Origin: Vicinamibacteria bacterium
GTDB lineage: Bacteria > Acidobacteriota > Vicinamibacteria > Vicinamibacterales > 2-12-FULL-66-21
Assembly: GCA_025937075.1 (NCBI GenBank)
Contig: JAICSD010000145.1
Span: 1-9,550, forward strand
Length of the DNA stretch: 9,550 nt
Reading direction: 5' to 3'
Shown: piece after piece, positions 1-4,692 of the stretch
Numbering within the stretch: position 1 is the first letter of the stretch
Layout of the letters: every line of letters starts with the position of its first letter
Program-made: the position numbers and the translations under genes
The notes under the pieces: model-generated
Databases searched by the model: none
Seen by the model: the letters and a program-made list of their open reading frames with translations, nothing else
Told to the model about the DNA's origin: nothing

Positions 1-1022
1 AGCTGATTCGCCGGATCGAATTCACGGAACTCGTGAAGCGCCGCATGATCGACCAGATCAAGGATCAGGTCGAAGCCGTCATGCGGATGAAGCGTCAGGT
101 GGACTACATCGAACGCCAGCTGACGATGAAGAACCGCCGGCCGAAGCTGAAGGAAGAGGAACGCAAGAACCTCACCAGGCAGCAGAAGGAATACAAGGTT
201 CAACTCAAGACGATGGCCGACGAGCTCGAGGAAACCCCCGAGCAGTTGATGCGCACGCTCGAGACGATCTCCCGCGGCGAGGCGCAGGCCGAGCAGGCGA
301 AGAAGGAGCTCGTCGAAGCGAACCTGCGGCTGGTGGTCTCGATCGCGAAGAAGTACACGAACCGCGGCCTGCAGTTCCTGGATCTGATTCAGGAAGGCAA
401 CATCGGGCTGATGAAGGCGGTCGACAAGTTCGAGTACCGCCGCGGCTACAAGTTCTCCACGTACGCGACGTGGTGGATCCGCCAGGCGATCACCCGCGCC
501 ATCGCGGACCAGGCGCGGACGATCCGCATCCCGGTCCACATGATCGAGACGATCAACAAGCTCATTCGCACGTCGCGCGCGCTGGTACAGGAACTGGGGC
601 GCGAACCGACCTCCGAGGAGATCGCCCAGCGGATGGACATCCCCGTCTCGAAGGTGCGGAAGGTCCTCAAGATCGCGCAGGAGCCGATCTCGCTCGAAAC
701 GCCGATCGGCGAAGAGGAGGATTCGCATCTTGGCGACTTCATCGAGGATCGGCAGGTCGTGTCGCCGTCCGATGCGGTGATCAACCTGAATCTGAAGGAG
801 CAGACCGATCAGGTCCTCAAGACGCTGACGCCGCGCGAGGAAAAGGTGATCAAGATGCGGTTCGGCGTCGGCGACGGCAGCGAGCACACGCTCGAGGAAG
901 TGGGCCAGAGCTTCGCCGTCACGCGCGAGCGGATCCGGCAAATCGAGGCGAAGGCGCTGCGGAAGCTTCGCCATCCGTCGCGCAGCCGCAAGCTCAAAGC
1001 ATTTTTGGAAGGACGCACTTAA
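1..1022 (+). CDS. rpoD: RNA polymerase primary sigma factor RpoD, C-terminal part (5' truncated by window edge)
   Basis: Primary (sigma-70) sigma factor: it binds core RNA polymerase and recognises -10/-35 promoters of housekeeping genes. The frame is open from base 3 with no stop, so the gene begins outside the window; 339 codons are visible. The GTG at 33 lies inside the non-conserved region and is not a real start. Visible parts: a charged helical non-conserved segment, then region 2.1 ([14 protein letters not shown], about nt 315), 2.2 ([18 protein letters not shown]), 2.3 ([15 protein letters not shown]), 2.4 ([17 protein letters not shown]), region 3 ([13 protein letters not shown] through [11 protein letters not shown]) and region 4 ([14 protein letters not shown], then the helix-turn-helix [20 protein letters not shown]). 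All core residues of the family look intact. The gene ends at TAA 1020-1022, inside the loop of a 7-bp hairpin (1013-1019/1024-1030), and a terminator follows. Identity is very secure. Confidence 0.97.
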   Translation, partial: LIRRIEFTELVKRRMIDQIKDQVEAVMRMKRQVDYIERQLTMKNRRPKLKEEERKNLTRQQKEYKVQLKTMADELEETPEQLMRTLETISRGEAQAEQAKKELVEANLRLVVSIAKKYTNRGLQFLDLIQEGNIGLMKAVDKFEYRRGYKFSTYATWWIRQAITRAIADQARTIRIPVHMIETINKLIRTSRALVQELGREPTSEEIAQRMDIPVSKVRKVLKIAQEPISLETPIGEEEDSHLGDFIEDRQVVSPSDAVINLNLKEQTDQVLKTLTPREEKVIKMRFGVGDGSEHTLEEVGQSFAVTRERIRQIEAKALRKLRHPSRSRKLKAFLEGRT

Positions 1023-1095
1023 GAGTGCGTGAGAGGCTGCCGCGAAGCGGCGGCAAGCCCGACAAGCCTCCGCCCCACGCGCACCAAAAAATGCT

Positions 1096-1125
1096 GACGG
1101 AAGGCCGCAAGCCTTCCGTCTTTTT
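1096..1125 (+). terminator. Rho-independent terminator after rpoD
   Basis: A perfect 10-bp stem (GACGGAAGGC at 1096-1105 with GCCTTCCGTC at 1111-1120) and a 5-nt loop are followed directly by TTTTT (1121-1125). ATGCT (1091-1095) can also pair with AGCAT (1129-1133) around the T tract. It lies 74 nt after the rpoD stop and ends 13 nt before the tRNA, so it probably ends the rpoD transcript. Confidence 0.9.
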
Positions 1126-1138
1126 GTTAGCATTGTCT

Positions 1139-1214
1139 GGGCCCATAGCTCAACGGTCAGAGCCGCCGGCTCATAACCGGCCCGTTCCAGGTTCGAATCC
1201 TGGTGGGCCCACCA
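1139..1214 (+). tRNA. tRNA with CAT anticodon, most likely tRNA-Ile2 (lysidine-modified), CCA encoded
   Basis: A complete cloverleaf is visible: acceptor GGGCCCA (1139-1145) with TGGGCCC (1204-1210); D stem GCTC/GAGC (1148-1151/1160-1163); anticodon stem GCCGG/CCGGC (1165-1169/1177-1181) with loop CTCATAA and anticodon CAT at 1172-1174; T stem CCAGG/CCTGG (1187-1191/1199-1203) with loop TTCGAAT; discriminator A1211; encoded CCA 1212-1214. The paired first base (G1-C72) and the lack of three stacked G-C pairs in the anticodon stem argue against initiator tRNA. The C4-G69 and C5-G68 pairs are features the lysidine synthetase TilS is known to favour in tRNA-Ile2, so I prefer Ile2 (reads AUA after C34 becomes lysidine) over elongator Met. 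It starts 13 nt after the rpoD terminator T tract, so its promoter must overlap the terminator, or it depends on read-through. Confidence 0.95.
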
Positions 1215-1242
1215 ACCTTCGCTCACGCGTGAGGCGAAGGTT
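1214..1242 (+). other. Long GC-rich hairpin directly after the tRNA CCA end
   Basis: AACCTTCGC (1214-1222) pairs with GCGAAGGTT (1234-1242). Inside it, TCAC (1223-1226) pairs with GTGA (1229-1232), leaving one bulged G. CTCACGCGTGAG (1222-1233) is itself a perfect 12-bp palindrome. The hairpin begins at the last base of the CCA, and no U tract follows. It may be a 3' processing or stability element of the tRNA precursor, or a weak terminator. Function is inferred from position only. Confidence 0.5.
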
Positions 1243-1344
1243 GCCCACCGACGCCCCGCGTCCCACTTCGCGAAGTCGCTGGCCCGCTTGCGCATCCGGA
1301 CGCACGGGTCATCCGCGCCGGGCCGAAATCCCGCCCGATTGCGA

Positions 1345-1350
1345 TATCAT
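1345..1350 (+). promoter_or_regulatory. Possible -10 element just upstream of the zinc-ribbon gene
   Basis: TATCAT matches the TATAAT consensus at 5 of 6 bases and lies 12 nt before the GTG at 1362. No convincing -35 box is found 16-18 nt upstream. A transcript from here would have almost no leader, which would fit the lack of a Shine-Dalgarno sequence. The call is weak. Confidence 0.3.
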
Positions 1351-1361
1351 TTCGTGATCCA

Positions 1362-2141
1362 GTGCATCCTGACCTCCAACACCTGATCCGCCTTCAACAG
1401 CTCGACTCCGAAATCGATTCCGCTCGACGACGCATCGCCGAAATCCCTTCGCTCCAGCAGGCGCTGGAAGCGCGCCTGTCCGACCAGGAAGCCGCCCTGG
1501 CCGCGGTGAAGGAGCGGCTGGCGGACAGCCAGACGGCGCGCCGCGAAATCGAGAAGGAAGTCGCCGCCATCCAGAGCCGCCTGTCGAAGTACAAGGACCA
1601 GCTCATGGAGGTGAAGACCAACAAGGAATACCAGGCGATGCAGAAGGAGATCGCGACGGCGGAGGAGGCCGTGGGGTCGCACGAAGATCGCATCCTGGAG
1701 CGGATGGAAGAAGCCGACGTCCTCGCGCGGCAGTTGAAAGCGGCAGAAGGCGAACTGGCGAGACAGCGCGCCGAGATTGCCGCCGAGCGCGCGCGTCTCG
1801 ACGAAGAGCGCGGCGCGATGGACCGCCTCGCCGAAAAGACGGCGACCGAGCGTGCGGACGTCGCCGGCAAGCTCTCGCCGCAGGCACTCAACCTGTTCGA
1901 GCACGTTGCGCGGCAGCGGAAGGGCCTCGCTGTCGCCGAAGCGCGCAACGGCCACTGCATGGTGTGCCATGTGCGCCTGCGGCCGCAGGTCTTCAACGAG
2001 GTACGCCGGAACGAGGCACTGATCCAGTGCGACAGCTGCCTGCGGATCCTCTACTTTGCGCCGGCGACCGAGAATGTTGCCTCGTCGCCAACGGAACAGG
2101 CCGCGGAGAAGACTGCAGACTCGGCTCCAGACCATTGCTGA
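1362..2141 (+). CDS. Coiled-coil protein with C-terminal C4 zinc ribbon (COG1579 family)
   Basis: A 259-aa soluble protein with no signal peptide or membrane segment. Residues 1-175 are almost wholly charged heptad-type helix, a long antiparallel coiled-coil hairpin, with the family's typical turn motif VKTNKEYQAMQKEI at about 84-97. The C-terminal part carries a zinc ribbon: C199-x2-C202 and C223-x2-C226. This architecture is that of the COG1579 'C4-type zinc ribbon' proteins, a widespread family thought to bind nucleic acid or act as a scaffold; its exact role is not settled. The start is GTG 1362: it gives the expected N-terminus (HPDLQHLIRLQQLDSEI). No Shine-Dalgarno is visible, so the start is less certain than the family. 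The stop overlaps the start of the RNase H gene, so the two are probably cotranscribed and translationally coupled. Confidence 0.88.
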   Translation: MHPDLQHLIRLQQLDSEIDSARRRIAEIPSLQQALEARLSDQEAALAAVKERLADSQTARREIEKEVAAIQSRLSKYKDQLMEVKTNKEYQAMQKEIATAEEAVGSHEDRILERMEEADVLARQLKAAEGELARQRAEIAAERARLDEERGAMDRLAEKTATERADVAGKLSPQALNLFEHVARQRKGLAVAEARNGHCMVCHVRLRPQVFNEVRRNEALIQCDSCLRILYFAPATENVASSPTEQAAEKTADSAPDHC

Positions 2142-2563
2142 CCGCGTACATCGACGGCGGCGCGCGCGGCAACCCGGGACCTGCGGGATACGGCGTGCGG
2201 ATCGAAGCGGCGGACGGCTCGCTGATCGCGGAGCTGCATGGCGGCCTGGGGATCGCGACCAACAACATCGCCGAATACAACGGCTTGCTGGCCGCGCTTC
2301 GCTACGCCGCGGAACGCGGCCATCGCCGCGTGAGCATCCGCGCCGATTCGGAGCTGCTGGTGCGTCAGATGCGCGGCGAGTATCGCGTCAAGAACGCCGG
2401 CCTGAAGCCGCTCTTCCTCGAAGCCTGCGCGCTCGTCCGCCGGATCGGCGACGTCACATTCGAGCACGTCCGCCGCGAATTCAACAAGGACGCGGACCGT
2501 CTGTCGAATCTCGGGATGGACGAAGCGGAGCAAGCGATCGGTGACGCGACCCGGCCCGATTGA
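2135..2563 (+). CDS. Ribonuclease HI family protein (RNase H fold)
   Basis: A 142-aa single-domain RNase H protein that should cleave the RNA strand of RNA/DNA hybrids (R-loops, Okazaki primers). All four active-site carboxylates are visible when counted from TTG 2135: D7 in AYIDGGARGNPGPAG, E47 in TNNIAEYNGLL, D71 in IRADSELLVRQM, and D121 in NKDADRLSN; a basic/histidine segment (EHVRRE, about 110-115) precedes the last one. It is of the short 'RNase HI family' type often found fused to or beside COG1579 zinc-ribbon genes, as here. The start TTG overlaps the last 7 nt of the upstream gene (stop at 2139-2141), which suggests translational coupling; no strong Shine-Dalgarno is seen at the usual distance. 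A longer open frame reaches back to 1964 but overlaps the zinc-ribbon coding sequence and adds no family sequence. It may not be the cell's main rnhA, so no symbol is given. Confidence 0.9.
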   Translation: MLTAYIDGGARGNPGPAGYGVRIEAADGSLIAELHGGLGIATNNIAEYNGLLAALRYAAERGHRRVSIRADSELLVRQMRGEYRVKNAGLKPLFLEACALVRRIGDVTFEHVRREFNKDADRLSNLGMDEAEQAIGDATRPD

Positions 2564-2628
2564 CTCCACGCCGCAAGCGCGTGAGTTCGGCCAGCAGGGC
2601 GACTCGCTCGTCGAATCCTGCGGGATCT

Positions 2629-2636
2629 GGAGGAGG
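2629..2636 (+). promoter_or_regulatory. Strong Shine-Dalgarno that fixes the start of the SelW-like gene
   Basis: GGAGGAGG sits 1 nt before ATG 2638, and its first GGAGG (2629-2633) is 4 nt from the ATG. It is among the purest Shine-Dalgarno sequences in the window, yet it leads into a frame that meets TGA after only 11 sense codons. That is the first clue that the TGA is not an ordinary stop. Confidence 0.8.
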
Positions 2637-2637
2637 C

Positions 2638-2904
2638 ATGCCGCGCATCACAGTGTGCTCCTGCGCCTATTGAATCTCGAGGATTCAGGCCGTCCGTGTG
2701 GCGGCGGACCTTCGTCGCACTCTTGGCGTGGACGTTGAGATGGTTCACGGACGCTATGGCGAATTCAAGGTGCTCGTCGACGGTGACGTCGTCGTGGACG
2801 CCGGTGCGCTCGCCGTCGTCGGCGTGCTGCCGACGAAGCGCCAGGTCCGTGCCGCGGTTCGCGATCGCCTTCGCGACCGGCCGCATCTCGCTGGTCAGCA
2901 CTAG
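2638..2904 (+). CDS. SelW/Rdx-family selenoprotein candidate, in-frame TGA (Sec) at codon 12
   Basis: ATG 2638 opens MPRITVCSCAY, then TGA (2671-2673), then the same frame stays open to TAG 2902-2904. Read as selenocysteine, the product is 88 aa, normal for the SelW/SelT/SelH/Rdx thioredoxin-like family. The residues before the TGA line up without gaps with the family N-terminus, a beta strand leading to CxxC/CxxU: here C9-A-Y-U12. After it come a helix (RIQAVRVAADLRRTL), a second strand (VDVEMVHG), the family-like segment YGEFKVLVDGDVVV (40-53), a conserved-type proline (P65) and a C-terminal helix (KRQVRAAVRDRL, 67-78). A SECIS-like hairpin follows the TGA. Rdx proteins are small redox proteins with poorly defined substrates. 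The gene lies 74 nt after the RNase H gene and ends 9 nt before convergent pgeF. Alternatives: a pseudogene with a Cys-to-stop change (TGC/TGT to TGA is one substitution) or a sequencing error. The 68-aa ORF from GTG 2698 would lack the active site and has no ribosome binding site. Confidence 0.75.
2687..2712 (+). promoter_or_regulatory. Candidate bacterial SECIS hairpin
   Basis: GTCCGT (2692-2697) pairs with GCGGAC (2704-2709): five Watson-Crick pairs plus an apical T-G wobble. The 6-nt loop is GTGGCG (2698-2703), with G and U (DNA T) as its first two bases. Below it a two-base CC bulge (2690-2691) separates a short lower stem (2687-2689 with 2710-2712). The loop starts 24 nt after the TGA. 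Bacterial SECIS models expect an apical loop about 16-37 nt from the UGA with a G in the first two loop positions, and this fits. Such an element would bind SelB to place Sec-tRNA at the UGA. GC-rich sequence makes hairpins easily, so fit alone is modest evidence. Confidence 0.5.
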
Positions 2905-2913
2905 GCGCGTGGA

Positions 2914-3750
2914 TCACGAAGAGGCGGACGGCAAATCCGCAGCCCGAATAGCCGCGAGCAGCCTGCCGGCCCGCTCGCGGTGGGCACGGTAGGAATGGAA
3001 GCGTTCGCCGTGCGTCTTCGTGCACAGCCCGGCGACGAATACCGCGTCCGGACGAACTCCGGCGCGTTCGACCTGGTCGTGATTCGCGCGCCAGAGATCG
3101 ATGATCGCCTTACCGTTCGTACCGCCTCGCGCGAACCAGCGCGCCATCGTTTCATCATCGGCCCCCGCTGCCCGGAACGCGTCGACTACGTCGGCGCCGA
3201 CCTCGGCGCAGCACGGACCCAGCGCCGGTCCGATCGCCACGATCAGATCCCGCGGCTCGCTCCCGAAGTGCTCGTGCAGTGCCGATACCGCCTGAGACGC
3301 TGCGCCGGCGGCAGTACCCCGCCAGCCGGCGTGCGCCGCCCCCACGGCGCCCGTGCGGCGATCGAATGCGAGCACCGGTACACAGTCGGCAACGCGGACT
3401 CCTATTGCGACCGACGGGTCGTCCGTGATGATGATGTCCGCCTCTGGCCGGTGACCCGCGGCATCGACCCGCGCCGTGCTCTGCCCCCCGCTGGTGCTCT
3501 GACCCCCACCAGTGCTCTGACCCCGGCGCACGACCGCGACGCTGGTCCCGTGCACCTGCCGGATCAGCAGCAGACGCTCACGCGGGACGCCGAGCGAAGC
3601 CGCCACCGCGTCCCATTCCGACCGGCTCTCACGAAGCTCGAGATCGCGGCTCGTGAAGAGGTGCGGTGCGGGCAGGCTGCTGCACTGCAGCGCGCGTCCC
3701 CACGGCTCTTGCACCCACACGAAACCGTCAGTAGGCTGAGGGTCGGTCAT
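2914..3750 (-). CDS. pgeF: PgeF/YfiH-family protein (laccase-domain, purine nucleoside phosphorylase type)
   Basis: A 278-aa cytosolic enzyme of the DUF152/YfiH family, described variously as a polyphenol oxidoreductase, a purine nucleoside phosphorylase/adenosine deaminase, and the peptidoglycan editing factor PgeF. The metal-binding residues are present: H67 (LLLIRQVHGTS), C123 (VRVADCVPVL) and H140 (GAAHAGWRGT); the family segments GPALGPCCAEVG and DLWRAN also occur. Start: ATG 3750 gives a normal family length; ATG 3759 would add three residues, and GTG 3846 adds sequence without family character and overlaps acpS deeply. No clear Shine-Dalgarno is seen for any of them. Its ATG overlaps the divergent acpS ATG at CATG (3748-3751). 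Oddity: a GQST-rich insertion (residues 77-92) encoded by an 18-bp tandem repeat lies between H67 and the DIIITDDP segment. Confidence 0.9.
   Translation of the reverse strand: MTDPQPTDGFVWVQEPWGRALQCSSLPAPHLFTSRDLELRESRSEWDAVAASLGVPRERLLLIRQVHGTSVAVVRRGQSTGGGQSTSGGQSTARVDAAGHRPEADIIITDDPSVAIGVRVADCVPVLAFDRRTGAVGAAHAGWRGTAAGAASQAVSALHEHFGSEPRDLIVAIGPALGPCCAEVGADVVDAFRAAGADDETMARWFARGGTNGKAIIDLWRANHDQVERAGVRPDAVFVAGLCTKTHGERFHSYRAHRERAGRLLAAIRAADLPSASS
3476..3529. repeat. Three-copy 18-bp tandem repeat inside pgeF
   Basis: Plus-strand units start at 3476, 3494 and 3512, each with GTGCTCTG(A/C)CCCC; the third decays after 13 bases. On the coding (minus) strand this reads GGTCAGAGCAC-type units and encodes GQST three times (GQSTGGGQSTSGGQST). 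The 18-bp period keeps the frame. I recall GGGGTCAGAGCAC as a recurrent repeat in some Acidobacteriota genomes; I cannot confirm that here. Confidence 0.85.
3738..3742 (+). promoter_or_regulatory. Shine-Dalgarno of acpS
   Basis: GAGGG, 6 nt before ATG 3749, supports that start. It lies within the first codons of pgeF on the other strand. Confidence 0.6.
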
Positions 3751-4129
3751 GAGCATCATCGGGCTGGGGTTCGATGCAACGGACATCCCGCGGCTGCGCG
3801 ATGTCGTCGAACGGTATGGCGACAGGTTCCTGGCGCGCGTCTTCACCGACGGAGAGATTGATTATTGTATGCGGCGCCGGGACCCCGCGCCGCACCTCGC
3901 CGGACGATTTGCCGCAAAAGAGGCGGCGATGAAGGCGCTCGGCACCGGCCATTCGCGCGGCGTCCTCTGGAAGGACATCGAAGTGGTGCGGGCCGGCGGA
4001 CCGCCGCAACTGCGGTTGGCAGGCGGCGCGCTGCGCCGTTTCGAGTCGATGCATGCCCGCCGATCGCTCCTCACCATCACCCACGCAGACACGCTCGCGA
4101 TGGCGCAGGTGCTCCTCCTCTCCGATTGA
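3749..4129 (+). CDS. acpS: Holo-[acyl-carrier-protein] synthase
   Basis: A 126-aa enzyme that moves 4'-phosphopantetheine from coenzyme A to the conserved serine of acyl carrier protein, making active ACP for fatty acid synthesis. The size matches the AcpS family (about 120-130 aa). Family motifs: N-terminal IIGLGFDATDIPRL with the Mg-binding aspartate D9; FTDGEIDYC; GRFAAKEAAMKALG with K57 and the Mg-binding E58; and C-terminal RRSLLTITHADTLAMAQVLL, which contains the usual S-x-(S/T)-H-type strand. The start ATG 3749 gives the canonical N-terminus and has GAGGG 6 nt upstream. It is divergent from pgeF with start codons overlapping by two bases, so its promoter must lie inside pgeF coding DNA. 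Identity is very secure. Confidence 0.95.
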   Translation: MSIIGLGFDATDIPRLRDVVERYGDRFLARVFTDGEIDYCMRRRDPAPHLAGRFAAKEAAMKALGTGHSRGVLWKDIEVVRAGGPPQLRLAGGALRRFESMHARRSLLTITHADTLAMAQVLLLSD

Positions 4130-4257
4130 CCGCGCGCGCAACCCGGGTTGCCTCACATCCAGACGCGAAACGCTCCGCCTTTCTGGTCTGACGACAACGG
4201 CGGTTGACGAGTACGGCCGGCTTGCCTGCGGCAACATCGGCCTGCGTCGGCGGCCGG

Positions 4258-4285
4258 CTGACAAGTCCAGCACTGAGAATATTTT
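4258..4285 (+). promoter_or_regulatory. Possible sigma-70 promoter upstream of the 101-aa gene
   Basis: CTGACA (4258-4263; 5 of 6 to TTGACA), a 16-nt spacer, then TATTTT (4280-4285; 4 of 6 to TATAAT) inside the most AT-rich patch of the acpS to 4387 gap. The predicted start near 4292 leaves a leader of about 95 nt. Confidence 0.4.
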
Positions 4286-4347
4286 CGACCACCACTCCCA
4301 CAAACGGGAACTGGGGAGCGGCGCTTGCGTTACGGCCGGCGTCTGCT

Positions 4348-4365
4348 GTCCGGGGACACCCGGAC
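4348..4365 (+). other. Leader hairpin before the 101-aa gene
   Basis: GTCCGGG (4348-4354) pairs with CCCGGAC (4359-4365) around a GACA tetraloop. It ends 9 nt before the Shine-Dalgarno AAGGAG (4375-4380). It has no T tract, so it looks like a 5' leader structure rather than a terminator. Confidence 0.45.
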
Positions 4366-4386
4366 CGGGCTCGCAAGGAGACCGCG

Positions 4387-4692
4387 ATGACAATCAAGAT
4401 TGTGTTGAACGAGAAAGGGAACCCGCCGGGCAAACTCGCGGACGCGGAGCTGCACTTCAGCGAGGGTCCGCTGGAAGGCCTGAAGCTGATTGGGTTCGCG
4501 GTCTGGGAGCGGAGAACGGGCGGCGGCCGCAACGTGACGTTTCCGGCTCGCGCGTTTTCGGTCAACGGCGAACGCCGGAGCTTCGCGCTGCTGCGGCCGC
4601 TCGTGGACAGCACGGCGCAGAACCGAATCCGCGATCTGATTCTCGACGCGTACGGGGCGCACGAAAACGCCAGAGAGGCCGCGACCGCTTAA
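4387..4692 (+). CDS. Conserved-looking small protein, possibly SpoVG-like
   Basis: A 101-aa protein with no signal peptide, membrane segment or Cys motif. The start ATG 4387 is well supported by AAGGAG (4375-4380) 6 nt upstream; the frame is open further back but without a ribosome binding site. It opens MTIKIVLNEKGNPPGKLADAE, then a beta-rich core: LHFSEGPLEGLKLIGFAVWE, then RNVTFPARAF, then RRSFALLRPLVD, and a C-terminal helix (AQNRIRDLILDAYGAHE). The pattern 'gene-product strand, gly-leu turn, VTFPAR' recalls SpoVG-type proteins, where a strand pair is followed by MPSR-like residues, but I do not recognise it with certainty. Codon use matches its neighbours, so it looks native. Its stop TAA (4690-4692) overlaps the stop of the convergent radical SAM gene. 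Confidence 0.75.
   Translation: MTIKIVLNEKGNPPGKLADAELHFSEGPLEGLKLIGFAVWERRTGGGRNVTFPARAFSVNGERRSFALLRPLVDSTAQNRIRDLILDAYGAHENAREAATA

Noticed and set aside
33..35. GTG as the start of rpoD
   Set aside because: The frame is open to the window edge and this lies inside the non-conserved region of sigma-70; the true start is outside the window.
470..1357. Plus-strand ORF (295 aa) in another frame through rpoD and the tRNA
   Set aside because: Out-of-frame shadow of rpoD; it runs through a terminator and a tRNA gene.
2609..2625. TCGAATCC resembling a tRNA T loop, considered as a possible tRNA-Sec
   Set aside because: No T stem, no acceptor stem and no long variable arm can be formed around it.
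2698..2904. 68-aa ORF starting at GTG 2698 as a complete gene
   Set aside because: It has no ribosome binding site and lacks the redox motif; it is the downstream part of the TGA-containing frame that starts at ATG 2638.
4204..4232. TTGACG as a -35 box
   Set aside because: No -10-like sequence 16-18 nt downstream; the pair at 4258-4285 is better.
3728..4393. Minus-strand ORF (221 aa) opposite acpS and the following gap
   Set aside because: No motif, no start signal, and acpS on the other strand is certain.
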